A stretch of DNA of 64,000 bases from Sphingopyxis jiangsuensis (GCF_016734905.1 NZ_JAERPO010000003.1:159038-223037), one strand, 5' to 3'; positions 7,983-17,138 are shown, counted from the stretch's first letter. Notes: generated from the sequence alone by a model not told the origin. Program-made: numbers and translations.

Positions 7983-8705
7983 ATGACAAATCTGCAGAAG
8001 GGACTCGCCGAGTTTATCGGCACATTCTGGCTCGTGTTCGGTGGATGCGGGAGCGCTGTGCTCGCCGCGGCATTCCCCGAGGTCGGGATCGGTCTGCTCG
8101 GCGTATCGCTCGCCTTTGGTCTGACGGTCGTGACCATGGCCTATGCGATCGGCCATATTTCGGGATGCCATCTCAATCCCGCGGTGACCGTCGGGCTGTG
8201 GGCGGGCGGCCGCTTCGAGGCGCGCGACATGCCGCTTTATGTCGCGGCGCAGGTGCTCGGCGCGATCGTCGCCGCCTTCCTGCTCTATTATGTCGCGAGC
8301 GGCAGCCCGGTGTTCGACATCGCGGGCGGGCTCGCCGCGAATGGCTTTGATGCGGGCTCGCCGGGCAATTACGACATCTGGTCGGCGCTGATTATCGAGG
8401 TCGTGCTGACGGGATTCTTCCTCTGGATCATCATGGGTTCAACCGACGGGCGCGCGCCCGCCGCTTTTGCGCCGCTTGCAATTGGCCTTGCGCTGACGCT
8501 GATCCACCTGATCTCGATTCCCGTCACCAACACATCGGTCAACCCTGCACGCAGCACCGGGCCTGCGCTCGTGGTCGGCGGATTGGCGTTGCAGCAACTG
8601 TGGCTGTTCTGGCTCGCGCCGCTCGTCGGCGGGCTTGTCGGCGGGTGGCTCTATCGCACGCTCGGCGCCGATACATTCCCCAAGCCCAACATCGAGGGCG
8701 AATAG
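7983..8705 (+). CDS. aqpZ: Aquaporin Z
   Basis: This 240-residue water channel has both NPA motifs, at residues 65-67 (HLNPAVTVG) and 187-189 (TSVNPARST). Six membrane helices are visible. The selectivity-filter Arg follows the second NPA, with a His at about 175, as in water-selective AqpZ rather than glycerol facilitators. It passes water across the inner membrane. ATG 7983 was chosen because GGGGAGGAGGG stands just before it. It converges with galU, and a strong stem-loop separates them. Confidence 0.95.
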   Translation: MTNLQKGLAEFIGTFWLVFGGCGSAVLAAAFPEVGIGLLGVSLAFGLTVVTMAYAIGHISGCHLNPAVTVGLWAGGRFEARDMPLYVAAQVLGAIVAAFLLYYVASGSPVFDIAGGLAANGFDAGSPGNYDIWSALIIEVVLTGFFLWIIMGSTDGRAPAAFAPLAIGLALTLIHLISIPVTNTSVNPARSTGPALVVGGLALQQLWLFWLAPLVGGLVGGWLYRTLGADTFPKPNIEGE

Positions 8706-8713
8706 GCTTCGGG

Positions 8714-8737
8714 CCGGCGGGGGACCTCCCCCGCCGG
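8714..8737. terminator. Convergent stem-loop terminator between aqpZ and galU
   Basis: CCGGCGGGGG (8714-8723) pairs perfectly with CCCCCGCCGG (8728-8737) around a four-base loop, lying 8 bp after the aqpZ stop and 4 bp after the galU stop on the other strand. No long T-run follows on either side, so it may act as a weak bidirectional terminator or an mRNA-end stabiliser. Confidence 0.65.
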
Positions 8738-8741
8738 ACTG

Positions 8742-9605
8742 TTATCGCAGGAGATCGATGGCAAAGGCTCGCACTTCGGCGGCCATGTCGGGCCGTGCGA
8801 GCGCGACCGCCAGATTGGCCTGGATATAGCCCGCCTTCGATCCGCAGTCGTAGCGCGCGCCGTCGAAGGTCACGGCGTGAAAGGGCTGGTTCCCGATCAT
8901 CGAGGCCATCGCATCGGTGAGCTGGATTTCGCCGCCGGCGCCCTTTCCCTGCCCTTCGAGCACGCGCATCACCTCGGGCTGGAGGATGTAGCGCCCCGAA
9001 ATGATGAGGTTCGACGGCGCTTCGGTGACGGGGGGCTTTTCGACAAGGCCCATGACCTCGGTCAGCTTGCCGTCCGACGCGCCCGGCGCGATGACGCCAT
9101 AGGACGACACCTGCTCGCGCGGGACTTCGAGGACGGAGATCAGATTGCCGCCGACGCGCGCATAGGCATCGACCATCTGCTTCATGCATCCCGGCGAACC
9201 GTGCATGAATTCGTCGGGGAGGAAGATCGCGAAGGGCTCGTCGCCGACAATGTCGCGCGCGCACCAGATCGCATGGCCAAGCCCCATCGGTTCCTGCTGG
9301 CGGACATAGGCGCAATTGCCGGGGCCGAGGCGCGTCGGTTCGAGAACCGACAGATCCTTGCCGCGCTCCGACATCGTTTTTTCGAGCTCGAAGGCGATGT
9401 CGAAATGATCCTCGATCGCGCTCTTGCCGCGGCCGGTGACGAAGATCATCTGTTCGATCCCCGCCTCGCGTGCCTCGTCGACCGCATATTGGATAAGCGG
9501 GCGATCGACGACCGGCAGCATCTCCTTGGGGATCGCCTTGGTGGCGGGAAGGAAGCGCGTGCCGAGGCCGGCGACGGGAAAGACGGCTTTGCGGATCGGT
9601 TTCAT
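8742..9605 (-). CDS. galU: UTP-glucose-1-phosphate uridylyltransferase
   Basis: This 287-residue enzyme makes UDP-glucose from UTP and glucose-1-phosphate, supplying LPS and exopolysaccharide synthesis. Landmarks include AVFPAGLGTRFLPATK-type nucleotide loop (here VAGLGTRFLPATKAIPKEM), FVTGRGKSAIEDHFD, FLPDEFM, LVEKPP and GGEIQLTDA, in family order. Length is normal for GalU. ATG 9605 (MKPIRKAVFP) is the natural start. It stands alone on the minus strand, between the aqpZ terminator and the yfi operon. It could feed the exosortase-A glycan locus at the left edge. Confidence 0.96.
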   Translation of the reverse strand: MKPIRKAVFPVAGLGTRFLPATKAIPKEMLPVVDRPLIQYAVDEAREAGIEQMIFVTGRGKSAIEDHFDIAFELEKTMSERGKDLSVLEPTRLGPGNCAYVRQQEPMGLGHAIWCARDIVGDEPFAIFLPDEFMHGSPGCMKQMVDAYARVGGNLISVLEVPREQVSSYGVIAPGASDGKLTEVMGLVEKPPVTEAPSNLIISGRYILQPEVMRVLEGQGKGAGGEIQLTDAMASMIGNQPFHAVTFDGARYDCGSKAGYIQANLAVALARPDMAAEVRAFAIDLLR

Positions 9606-9674
9606 GGCGACGACCCTAGCCGCCCAGTGTTGCGAGGGAAAGCATTGCAGACGTTTGCGACTGCCGGCGCACGC

Positions 9675-10175
9675 CTATTCGGGCGCCACGATCACCACGA
9701 CGCGGCGATTATCCTGTCGGCCTTCGGCGGTGTCGTTGCTCGAAAGCGGGAAGGCTTCGCCGCGGCCGACAATCTGCTCTGGGTTAAAGCGCATGCCATT
9801 CGCCTGCATCGGCGTCGCGACGGCGTGGGCGCGCGCCTGCGACAAGGCCTGGTTATAGGCCGAGGTGCCGGTCGAATCGGTGTGGCCTTCGACGCGCGCG
9901 GTAAGAATATCGACCGATACGAGATTGCGGGCGAGGCGGGCGATCCGTTCCTGCTGATCGGGTTTGAGTGCGCTTTCGTCGACCGGGAACAACAGGCGTT
10001 CCGAGATCGTGAGTTCCCACGCGGGTCCGGTTTCGACAAAGCCTTCCGATTCGAGCATCGCGATCTGGGCCGGCGTGAATCCGGAAATCGGCGATACGCT
10101 TTGGCATGCCGCGAGCACGACTGCGGCGGCAAAAGCCAGCAGCGCTGATGGGCGAAGGGAGGATAGGCGCATCAC
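9675..10175 (-). CDS. yfiB: OmpA-family lipoprotein, YfiB type
   Basis: This 166-residue outer-membrane lipoprotein has the signal-peptide Cys in VLAACQSV and an OmpA/peptidoglycan-binding domain whose core is VEGHTDSTGTSAYNQALSQARA. In Pseudomonas, YfiB sequesters the periplasmic inhibitor YfiR and so releases the cyclase YfiN. That mechanism is transferred here by homology and gene order. It starts 19 nt after the yfiN stop. GGAG is 7 nt before GTG 10175 and 10 nt before ATG 10172, so either may initiate. Third gene of a yfiR-yfiN-yfiB operon. Confidence 0.85.
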   Translation of the reverse strand: MMRLSSLRPSALLAFAAAVVLAACQSVSPISGFTPAQIAMLESEGFVETGPAWELTISERLLFPVDESALKPDQQERIARLARNLVSVDILTARVEGHTDSTGTSAYNQALSQARAHAVATPMQANGMRFNPEQIVGRGEAFPLSSNDTAEGRQDNRRVVVIVAPE

Positions 10176-10194
10176 GGGAGGGCTCCGATATTGG

Positions 10195-11412
10195 TCATCT
10201 TTCGCCGCTCGTCATCTTGTCGGCATACATGCCGGCATCGGCGACGGTCAGCAGAGCGGCGGAATCGCTGCCGTCGTCGGGGTAAACCGCAGCGCCGACG
10301 CTGATCGACGGACGGTATTGCTCGTCGCCCCCCGGCAAGGCGATCGGATCGGACACACAATCCTTGATGCGCCGGATCAGCGCGCCCGGATCGGCCTCTG
10401 CGTCGAGCGGATCGACGATCACGACAAATTCGTCGCCGCCGATCCGCGCCGCAAAATCGCCCTTGCGCAGTCCGTTGCGGATGCAGGTCGACACCGCGAC
10501 GAGAACGCGGTCGCCCACCGCATGGCCATATTCGTCGTTGACCGCCTTGAAATTGTCGGCGTCGCAGAAAAGCAGGACAAAGCGCCCACCGCGCCGTTCG
10601 GCCGCGGCAATTCGCTCGGCCAGTTGACGGTCGAAAGCCGCGCGGTTGGGGAGTGTCGTCAGCGGATCGTGCGACGCGCGATGTTCAAGGATCGCGCGTT
10701 CGCTTTCCATATGTCCCTGCCACCCCTGCAATTCGTCGAGCAGTGCGTTGATGTCACCGCCGAGCCGGTCGAGTTCGGCGATGCCGAGCGGCTTGACGCG
10801 CTTGTCGAACCGGCGGTGCAGGCGGACGTCGTGCGCAACGGTGGCGATCTCGCCGAGCGGCTTGACGAGCTCATATTCAAAGCGCCGCGCGAGCACGATC
10901 GTACCGAGCGCGGTGACGAGCAGGCAGCCCAGCCCGGCGAGCAGGCCGAGCCGCACATAATCGTTCATCGTCGAACTGTCGCCCCACACCTCGACCGTCC
11001 CGATAACCGATCCGTTGCGGCGGACGGGGATTGCATAGGGCCGCGGAAAGACGAGGTGCGTCAGCAGCGGCGCCGGATCGGGGTTGGGGGACGTCCATCC
11101 GGTCAGCACGCGGCCGCGATCGTCAAGGACGCGCAGGCGGGCGATGCCGGCAATTTCCGTCAGCGGTTCGATGCCATCGCGCGCTGCCAGCGGGTCGTTG
11201 AACACCAGTGCAGGTTCGGCGCCATAAGCGCCGAGCCGCGCCGCAAGCTCCAAATTGCGATCGGCATAGCCGCGCAGCGCCGTGACCCCGGCGAGCAGGA
11301 TCGTGATGCCCGACAGCGCCACCGCGAACAGGGTGATGCCGAAGTGGAACCGCGACAACAGCCTTTGCAGGGTGGTGCGGCGGACGGGCGTTTCGGTAGC
11401 GCGCTCGATCAT
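10195..11412 (-). CDS. yfiN: Membrane diguanylate cyclase, YfiN type
   Basis: The product has 405 residues, with helix 1 at about residues 24-48, a periplasmic sensor (50-150), helix 2 at 152-175, a HAMP-like segment to about 235, then a GGDEF domain. The active site GGDEF is at 325-329, and RKGD five residues before it is a canonical inhibitory I-site. It should make cyclic di-GMP and favour a sessile, exopolysaccharide-producing state. No EAL domain is present. Its ATG at 11412 overlaps the yfiR TGA (ATGA), so the inhibitor YfiR is translated first. yfiB follows by 19 nt. Confidence 0.9.
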   Translation of the reverse strand: MIERATETPVRRTTLQRLLSRFHFGITLFAVALSGITILLAGVTALRGYADRNLELAARLGAYGAEPALVFNDPLAARDGIEPLTEIAGIARLRVLDDRGRVLTGWTSPNPDPAPLLTHLVFPRPYAIPVRRNGSVIGTVEVWGDSSTMNDYVRLGLLAGLGCLLVTALGTIVLARRFEYELVKPLGEIATVAHDVRLHRRFDKRVKPLGIAELDRLGGDINALLDELQGWQGHMESERAILEHRASHDPLTTLPNRAAFDRQLAERIAAAERRGGRFVLLFCDADNFKAVNDEYGHAVGDRVLVAVSTCIRNGLRKGDFAARIGGDEFVVIVDPLDAEADPGALIRRIKDCVSDPIALPGGDEQYRPSISVGAAVYPDDGSDSAALLTVADAGMYADKMTSGER

Positions 11413-11954
11413 GTCGCGCTCCCGTCGTTCTGCCCCATTTTCAGCACGCGCGGATCGACGCGCAGCGGTCCACGCCCGATCGCGTCGAGATTGACCGAAA
11501 AGCCGAGGCGTCCGGCGCGCGCCGACAGGCAGAACATGGCGCCGTGCAGGCAATCGGGGTCGTCGTCGCTGATCGTCAGCACGGCGCGGCCGCGCACCCA
11601 GCCGATCAGCCGTTGCCGATCGGCCACCGCCATGCGCCCGAGAAAGAGAATGTCGCAGTCTTTGCGAACGCTGACCGCTGCCGGCGAAAGGCGATGGACG
11701 GTCACGGGTAGCCCGCCCGCGATCGACGGAGCGATGCTCGCAGTGATCGTAGGGCTTCCGACGATGCAAAGATTGCGTGCCGCGGCGGCGGGGCTTTCGG
11801 GCCAGCGGACATAGCTGATGATGCCGCCGACCATGCGGTTGACAGCGCGCGCCATGCCGTCGGCGCCGTCCTCGACAATCGTCTGGTTTGCGGTCTGTAC
11901 TGCTACCGGCTGCGCGACAGCCAAAATACCAGAAAGGAACAACGATCCCAGCAC
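11409..11954 (-). CDS. yfiR: Periplasmic YfiR-type inhibitor of the cyclase
   Basis: This 181-residue exported protein of the YfiR/DUF4154 family starts with a short signal-like segment (SLFLSGILAVAQPVAVQ). Family marks are a SYVRWPE segment near residue 50, four Cys able to form two disulfides, and the C-terminal GFSVNLDAIGRGPLRVDPRVLK. YfiR proteins bind the periplasmic sensor of YfiN and keep it off, with redox-sensitive disulfides. The GTG at 11954 is the only near start after an upstream in-frame TAG, and GGGGG lies about 9 nt before it. First gene of the operon. Confidence 0.85.
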   Translation of the reverse strand: MLGSLFLSGILAVAQPVAVQTANQTIVEDGADGMARAVNRMVGGIISYVRWPESPAAAARNLCIVGSPTITASIAPSIAGGLPVTVHRLSPAAVSVRKDCDILFLGRMAVADRQRLIGWVRGRAVLTISDDDPDCLHGAMFCLSARAGRLGFSVNLDAIGRGPLRVDPRVLKMGQNDGSAT

Positions 11955-12090
11955 GTCCAGCGACCCCCACGGCGCCTGGGGGCTATCCCGCCCCTAAGAA
12001 GCGGCGGCAGCTAGTCAAAATCGCTGATAAGTCAAGGAAAAGGAGCGAGTGACGTCATGCCTGCGCTTCCCTCGGCCATTGCGGCGGCGG

Positions 12091-12627
12091 CTAGCCCGCG
12101 CGGAGGCGCTCGCCGAACCCTTTGCGCAGCTTTGCCAGTTTCGGCGGAATGACGGCCATGCAATATGGATTGCGCTGGCCTTCGCCATCCCAATAGGCCT
12201 GGTGATAATCCTCGGCCGGATACCAGGTCGAAGCAGGCTCGATGGTCGTCACAATCGGTGCTGGCCAGTCGGCGGCGGCGCGTTCGATTCCGGCGCGCGC
12301 CGCAGCGGCCTGCGCATCGTCGAGCGGGAAGATCGCGCTGCGATACTGGGTGCCGATGTCATTGCCCTGACGATTGAGCTGCGTCGGATCGTGCGTCGCG
12401 AAGAAGACGTCGAGCAGATCGTCATAGCCGATGACGTCGGGGTCGAAGGTGATGCGGATCGCTTCGGCGTGGCCGGTGTCGCCGCCGCACACTTGCTTAT
12501 AGGTCGGGTTTTCGACCGTCCCGCCGATATAGCCGCTTTCGACCGAGTCCACACCCGCGAGCGACTGGAACACGGCTTCGGTGCACCAGAAGCAGCCTCC
12601 GGCGAAAATGGCGGTCTCACGGGTCAT
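12091..12627 (-). CDS. msrA: Peptide methionine (S)-S-oxide reductase
   Basis: This 178-residue MsrA repairs oxidised methionine in proteins. The catalytic motif GCFWC is at residues 11-15, with Cys12 the nucleophile. [21 protein letters not shown] and PAEDYHQAY follow in family order. I chose ATG 12627 ([11 protein letters not shown]) over an upstream ATG at 12666, since GCFWC then sits at the usual distance from the N-terminus. It is a single gene between the yfi operon and the M48 protease on the same strand, with an unexceptional 136 bp gap before yfiR. Confidence 0.95.
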   Translation of the reverse strand: MTRETAIFAGGCFWCTEAVFQSLAGVDSVESGYIGGTVENPTYKQVCGGDTGHAEAIRITFDPDVIGYDDLLDVFFATHDPTQLNRQGNDIGTQYRSAIFPLDDAQAAAARAGIERAAADWPAPIVTTIEPASTWYPAEDYHQAYWDGEGQRNPYCMAVIPPKLAKLRKGFGERLRAG

Positions 12628-12684
12628 GGCATGGGTCCTTGAAGGGTCGGGGAGCGATGGCTCCAAAATAGGATGGCCGCGCCG

Positions 12685-13677
12685 CTATTCCAAGGGCGGC
12701 GGGTTGGCGACCAGCGGCGGGACGAGCGGCTCGCCCTCGGCGCGGGCGGCGGCAATCGCGGCGGCCTCGGCCTCAAGCGTCGCGACGCGGTCGCGCCAGC
12801 GCGGATGCGTGCCCGCCTGGAAGAGCGGACGCCCTTCGCGCTGGCCGAAGCGCGTCCAGAAGCGGGCGGCGGCAGTAGGATCATAGCCTGCGCCCGCGAG
12901 CAGCCAGACCGACAACCGGTCGGCTTCGATCTCGGTCTGGCGGAAGAGCCGGGCGCTGCGCCCGAACTGCTTGCCGAGCCCGCGGTCGACCCCCGCGGCG
13001 TCAAGCCGTTCGCGATGACGGAGGATATTGTGCGCGAGCTCGTGCGCGACGGCAGCGGCGAGTTCGGCATCATCCTCGGCAAACAGCGCGAGGCCGTAGC
13101 TGATAAGGACGAGGCGGCCGTCGGCCGCGCCTGCGGGGCGGTCGCGCGCTTCGAGGCGAAAGTCCGACGCGCAACCGGTGACAGGCTGGATGTCGACCGT
13201 TTGCCCGTCGCCGGTCGCCAGCGTCAGCGGCCGGTCGAGCGGAAGTGCCGCGAGCGCGGTTTCGAGCGCCGAAATGCGCGCGAAGGCGTCGGTGCCCTCG
13301 GCGGGCGGCAAGGACGCCCCGTTCAGCTTGAGGATCGGGGTGCCGATGCGAAGTCCCGTACGGGCTGCGGGCGAATCGGGTGCGATGGCTGCGGGGAAGG
13401 GCGCGTCGCTGGTCGATGCGTCGTAGGGGACGAGCGCCGCCGCGCGGTCCTCCTCGGCGTAAAGGCGCGGGTCGCCCCAGAGCCATCCGAATTGCGGCTG
13501 ACGCACCGGGCACCAGTTGGCGTTGGCGGTCGTCAGGCGGAAGCCGATCGCTGCCACGCGCGCCTCCATCGCGGCGAGCGCAGCATAGGGTGACGTGGCA
13601 GTGTCGGCACGCGCGGCAAAGGGTGCGGCGGCAATTGCGGCGCAGGCGAGCGCCAGAGCAGGCAAACGGCGGAACAT
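12685..13677 (-). CDS. M48-family metalloprotease with PDZ-like segment
   Basis: This 330-residue secreted protease has a signal peptide (LALACAAIAAAPFAARA) and a PDZ-like segment around residues 105-160 (PDSPAARTGLRIGTPILKLNG). The zinc motif HELAH is followed by LRHRERLD, and the further ligand Glu is in TEIEADRLSVWL. M48 enzymes of this layout act in the periplasm on misfolded or outer-membrane proteins. The C-terminal part ends in a Pro-rich LVANPPPLE. The frame stays open far upstream but only the Met at 13677 gives a signal peptide. It diverges from ctaA. The substrate cannot be told. Confidence 0.88.
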   Translation of the reverse strand: MFRRLPALALACAAIAAAPFAARADTATSPYAALAAMEARVAAIGFRLTTANANWCPVRQPQFGWLWGDPRLYAEEDRAAALVPYDASTSDAPFPAAIAPDSPAARTGLRIGTPILKLNGASLPPAEGTDAFARISALETALAALPLDRPLTLATGDGQTVDIQPVTGCASDFRLEARDRPAGAADGRLVLISYGLALFAEDDAELAAAVAHELAHNILRHRERLDAAGVDRGLGKQFGRSARLFRQTEIEADRLSVWLLAGAGYDPTAAARFWTRFGQREGRPLFQAGTHPRWRDRVATLEAEAAAIAAARAEGEPLVPPLVANPPPLE

Positions 13678-13764
13678 CGACGACCGATTATCAACCCCAG
13701 CCTGTCGCGACCATGAATTTCGACCCGCTTGCCTAACGCGCGCCGAACGACGATAGGGCGGCGC

Positions 13765-14826
13765 ATGTCCGACGCCTCGCTGACCGCCGCGGCCGCGCGC
13801 CGCACCCCCCGCCCCGCCGCGCTTGCGCGCTGGCTGTGGGCCGTCGCCGTGCTCGTCATCATCGTCGTCGCCGTGGGCGGGATCACGCGGCTGACCGAAT
13901 CGGGGCTGTCGATCACCGAATGGCGCCCCGTGTCGGGCGTATTGCCGCCGACGAACGAGGCCGACTGGATCGCCGAGTTCGAGAAATACAAGCAGATCCC
14001 CGAATATAAGGAAATCAACCTCGGCATGACGCTTGAGGGGTTCAAGGCGATCTTTTTCTGGGAATGGCTGCACCGCATTTTGGGGCGCGTCGTCGGAATG
14101 GCGCTGCTGCTGCCGCTCGCCTGGTTCGCATGGCGGCGCGCGATCCCCGCGGGCTATGGCTGGCGGCTGTTCGCGCTCGCCGCGCTCGTCGGGCTGCAGG
14201 GCGCGATCGGTTGGTGGATGGTCGCGTCGGGGCTCGAATATCGCACCGACGTCAGCCATTTCCGCTTGGCCGCGCATCTGCTCACCGCGCTCTTCCTGCT
14301 CGGCGGGCTGGTGTGGACCGCGCGCGACCTTGGCGAGCTGGCGCGCGATGAAGGGGCGCGGCCCGCGCGGCTGACGGGCGCGGCGATCGGGGCGATCGCC
14401 ATCCTCTTCGTGCAATTGCTGCTCGGCGCATGGGTGGCGGGGCTCAACGCGGGTCAGGTCGCGAACACTTGGCCGGCGATGAACGATCATTTCGTGCCCG
14501 AAGGCATCGACTGGTCGGGCGGCGCGTGGATGGCGCTGACCAACGATCCCTTCCTCATTCATTTCCTGCACCGCTGGTGGTCGTGGGTCGCGGCGCTCGC
14601 GCTGCTGCTGCTCGCGCGCGCGCTGGCCAAGAGGGGCGCACGGCATGAAGCGGGATTGATGGTCGTCACCGTTGCCGCGCAGATGCTGCTCGGAATCCTC
14701 ACCGTCGTCACGGGGGTCTCGATGTGGATCGCGGTTCTCCATCAGGTCGTCGGCGCCATATTGGTCGCGGTGACGGCGGCCGCCGTGCACCGCCAGGGGT
14801 TGAAATCTGCCTCGGCAAATTGTTGA
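13765..14826 (+). CDS. ctaA: Heme A synthase
   Basis: This 353-residue member of the Cox15/CtaA family oxidises heme O to heme A for cytochrome aa3 oxidase in the inner membrane. Eight helices in two four-helix halves are visible. Heme-ligand His residues lie in EWLHRILGR and HFRLAAHL in the first half and FLHRWWSW and VLHQVVGA in the second. TRLTESGLSITEW near the N-terminus is a family signature. ATG 13765 was chosen because it follows AGGGCGGCGC and gives the usual length. The gene is alone and diverges from the M48 protease. The cytochrome oxidase genes are not in the window. Confidence 0.95.
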   Translation: MSDASLTAAAARRTPRPAALARWLWAVAVLVIIVVAVGGITRLTESGLSITEWRPVSGVLPPTNEADWIAEFEKYKQIPEYKEINLGMTLEGFKAIFFWEWLHRILGRVVGMALLLPLAWFAWRRAIPAGYGWRLFALAALVGLQGAIGWWMVASGLEYRTDVSHFRLAAHLLTALFLLGGLVWTARDLGELARDEGARPARLTGAAIGAIAILFVQLLLGAWVAGLNAGQVANTWPAMNDHFVPEGIDWSGGAWMALTNDPFLIHFLHRWWSWVAALALLLLARALAKRGARHEAGLMVVTVAAQMLLGILTVVTGVSMWIAVLHQVVGAILVAVTAAAVHRQGLKSASANC

Positions 14827-14997
14827 TGGTATCATAATACCCGTCAGCAAAGCCGCAGGACGCTTGACTTTCGGGGCTTCAAGCGTCATTGGGCCGCTCC
14901 GAAGCGCCGCATTGTCCCACCGGGGCAGGCGGCGCGGATTGTTTTCGGGCGGCAGCGAATGCGACCGCCCCGTTCCATCTCTGTCAAGGAGCGTGCC

Positions 14998-15477
14998 ATG
15001 AAGGCGCTGACCAAGACGACCCAGTCGGCAAACGCCGCGACGGTCGAAAAGAAATGGGTGCTGATCGACGCCGACGGTCTCGTCGTGGGCCGCGTTGCTT
15101 CGATCATCGCCAATATCCTGCGCGGCAAGCACAAGCCGTCGTTCACCCCGCACGTCGATTGCGGTGACAATGTCATCGTCATCAACGCCGACAAGGTGGC
15201 GTTCACCGGCAAGAAGATGGCCGACAAGCGCTATTACAAGCACACCGGCTATGCCGGCGGCATCAAGGAAACCAGCCCCGCGAAGATTCTCGAAGGCCGT
15301 TTCCCCGAGCGCGTGCTCGAAAAGGCCGTCGAACGCATGATTCCGCGCGGCCCGCTTGGCCGCCAGCAGATGCGCAACCTGCGCATCTTTGCTGGAGCTG
15401 AACATCCGCATGAAGGGCAGAGCCCCGAAGTGATCGACGTCGCGTCGATGAACCGCAAGAACAAGGTGGGTGCATAA
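14998..15477 (+). CDS. rplM: 50S ribosomal protein L13
   Basis: The product is a 159-residue L13, an early assembly protein of the large subunit. [46 protein letters not shown] and [17 protein letters not shown] are standard. A strong AAGGAG precedes ATG 14998. The 170 bp leader holds TTGACT at 14864 without a convincing -10 and a GGGCGG/CCGCCC stem shortly before the ribosome site. Autoregulation by L13 is known in other bacteria but is only possible here. The stop overlaps the rpsI start (TAATG), the conserved rplM-rpsI operon. Confidence 0.97.
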   Translation: MKALTKTTQSANAATVEKKWVLIDADGLVVGRVASIIANILRGKHKPSFTPHVDCGDNVIVINADKVAFTGKKMADKRYYKHTGYAGGIKETSPAKILEGRFPERVLEKAVERMIPRGPLGRQQMRNLRIFAGAEHPHEGQSPEVIDVASMNRKNKVGA

Positions 15478-15977
15478 TGGCTGACGAACAGACCATGACC
15501 GATCTCAAGGATCTCGCCGGCGCCGTCGAAGGTACCGAAGCAACGATCGCGGCACCGTCCGCACCGCTGCGCGAAAAAATCGTCGACAAGCAGGGCCGCG
15601 CTTATGCAACCGGCCGCCGCAAGGACGCCGTCGCCCGCGTGTGGCTCAAGCCCGGAACGGGCAAGATCACCGTCAACGGCCGCGACCAGGAAGTCTATTT
15701 CGCGCGTCCGACGCTGCGCCTCGTCATCAACCAGCCCTTCGGTCTGACCGACCGCGCCGGCCAGTATGACATCGTCGCAACCGTCAAGGGTGGTGGCCTG
15801 TCGGGTCAGGCTGGCGCCGTGCTGCACGGCATCGCGCAGGCGCTGACCCGCTTTGAACCCGCGCTGCGCGGCACGGTGAAGTCGGCTGGCTTCCTGACCC
15901 GCGACAGCCGCGCGGTCGAGCGCAAGAAGTACGGCAAGGCAAAGGCCCGCCGCAGCTTCCAGTTCTCGAAGCGCTAA
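15477..15977 (+). CDS. rpsI: 30S ribosomal protein S9
   Basis: This 166-residue S9 has an N-terminal extension of about 40 residues, usual in alphaproteobacteria, before [19 protein letters not shown]. The C-terminal [17 protein letters not shown] places the conserved SKR tail in the P-site region of the ribosome. ATG 15477 overlaps the rplM stop. A strong intrinsic terminator at 16010-16039 closes the operon. Confidence 0.97.
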   Translation: MADEQTMTDLKDLAGAVEGTEATIAAPSAPLREKIVDKQGRAYATGRRKDAVARVWLKPGTGKITVNGRDQEVYFARPTLRLVINQPFGLTDRAGQYDIVATVKGGGLSGQAGAVLHGIAQALTRFEPALRGTVKSAGFLTRDSRAVERKKYGKAKARRSFQFSKR

Positions 15978-16009
15978 ACGACTTTTTCCACCGACGGGTG
16001 GGAAAGAGG

Positions 16010-16039
16010 AGGGCGGTCCGGAAACGGGCCGCCCTTTTT
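16010..16039 (+). terminator. Rho-independent terminator of rplM-rpsI
   Basis: An 11 bp GC-rich stem (16010-16020 with 16025-16035, one T-G pair) closes on a GAAA tetraloop and is followed by a run of five T. It is placed 33 bp after the rpsI stop. This is the clearest intrinsic terminator in the window. Confidence 0.92.
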
Positions 16040-16113
16040 GCTGAATGCAGCGCAAAGCGGACTTGGACCTTCCGCCCCGAATCGCCTAGCGTGGCGAAAG
16101 GGGGGAACAGGCG

Positions 16114-16599
16114 ATGCTCAGAATATTGAAGATATTGCTCGTTATCGCGGTGGCAACCTGGGGCCTGCTCGGCGCTTTTGGCAATTTCCATGATTGGCAG
16201 GGAACGAAGGGCGCCGTCGCAGCGACGCTGTCGATGACGACGTTCGAAGGCGGCAGCGACGATTGGCGCGCGACGGCAAGTCCGGCGTTGGTCCTTGCGG
16301 GGGCGCTCGCTATTCCGGCGCTAAAGCTTGTGACGGCATTGCTTTGCCTCGCGGGCGCGTGGCGGATGTGGGCGGTGCGTGGCGGCGACGCGGCCACGTT
16401 CGACGCCGCCAAGACGCTCGCGCTGGCGGGGTGCGGGGTCGCGGTGCTGATGCTCTTTGCCGGCTGGATCGTGATCGCCGAAACATGGTTCGAACTTTGG
16501 CGATCCGAAGCCATGCGCGAGGCGGCGCTCGACGCCGCGCTGCGCTATGGCGCGTTCATCGGCATCATCGCGCTGTTCGTGGGCGCGCGCGAGCCCTGA
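16114..16599 (+). CDS. DUF2165-type small integral membrane protein
   Basis: This 161-residue protein has four hydrophobic helices (about residues 4-22, 58-82, 98-122 and 140-157). The LGAFGNFHDWQGT segment and the WIVIAETWFELWRS segment recall the DUF2165 family of predicted inner-membrane proteins of unknown function. ATG 16114 follows a GGGGGGAAC-type purine stretch. It converges on the next minus-strand gene with no spacer: the two stop codons touch. Confidence 0.75.
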   Translation: MLRILKILLVIAVATWGLLGAFGNFHDWQGTKGAVAATLSMTTFEGGSDDWRATASPALVLAGALAIPALKLVTALLCLAGAWRMWAVRGGDAATFDAAKTLALAGCGVAVLMLFAGWIVIAETWFELWRSEAMREAALDAALRYGAFIGIIALFVGAREP

Positions 16600-17106
16600 T
16601 CAGACGAACGGGTCATAGGCCCATTGCAGCAGCGCCTGCCGTTGGCGCGGGCGGCAGTGAATGTCGCCCGGGTCGCAATTGGCGCGAACCTGCCCCGCAT
16701 GGCGGGCGAAACCGCGCCAGCGCTTGATCTGGATCGCGTCGATGTCGGGCAGGCGGCGCCCCATATAATAGCGGCAATACCATTGGAACCAGCCACGCGG
16801 GTCGGGGCCGTAGATCCATCCTTTTTCGCGCCAAACGGAGAGTGGCTGGCGCGATTTGACGCCGAAATAGTTGAGGTCGGGATCGGGCTTGTCGGCTACC
16901 CTGGCGTTCTCGAACCAGTCGGCGGGAAATTCGTCCCGACAATCGTTGCAATATTTTCCCTCGAAGACCCCCATTTCCAGCATCTCCCCGGGCGTGAAAT
17001 GCGGCGTAAATGCGGGGTCGAAATCCTCGCCCTCGGGGGCAGTGAGGTCGTAGCTATAACCCGACTGCATCCTGTCGTTGACGTGGATTGTGCGGCGGCT
17101 CGTCAT
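16600..17106 (-). CDS. Conserved Trp/Cys-rich hypothetical protein
   Basis: The product has 168 residues and starts at ATG 17106 (MTSRRTIHVNDRMQSGYSY). It has CNDCRDEFP (a CxxC pair) near residue 53, an aromatic run GWFQWYCRYYMGRRLPD near 120, and paired Cys later (RANCDPGDIHCRPRQ). The composition suggests a compact cytosolic domain, perhaps metal-binding. Similar proteins appear to exist widely, but I cannot name the family or function. It lies downstream of the phosphoesterase gene (33 bp gap) on the same strand, so it may be the third gene of the 18823-16600 unit. Confidence 0.75.
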   Translation of the reverse strand: MTSRRTIHVNDRMQSGYSYDLTAPEGEDFDPAFTPHFTPGEMLEMGVFEGKYCNDCRDEFPADWFENARVADKPDPDLNYFGVKSRQPLSVWREKGWIYGPDPRGWFQWYCRYYMGRRLPDIDAIQIKRWRGFARHAGQVRANCDPGDIHCRPRQRQALLQWAYDPFV

Positions 17107-17138
17107 GGACCGGTTCCTTTCACCTGGGCGTGGCCGCG

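Noticed and set aside
11900..12050. Possible c-di-GMP riboswitch before yfiR
   Set aside because: There is a CCCCCA...TGGGGG stem near 11965-11983, but I could not find the conserved GEMM core, so only a plain hairpin is supported.
14864..14892. rplM promoter TTGACT with a -10 near 14887
   Set aside because: The -35 is good, but no acceptable -10 lies at 16-18 bp, so I did not list it as a feature.
12685..15411. A single 908-codon open frame on the minus strand, from rplM through ctaA to the M48 protease
   Set aside because: Only the part from 13677 down has a signal peptide and protease motifs. The upstream part is antisense to ctaA and rplM.
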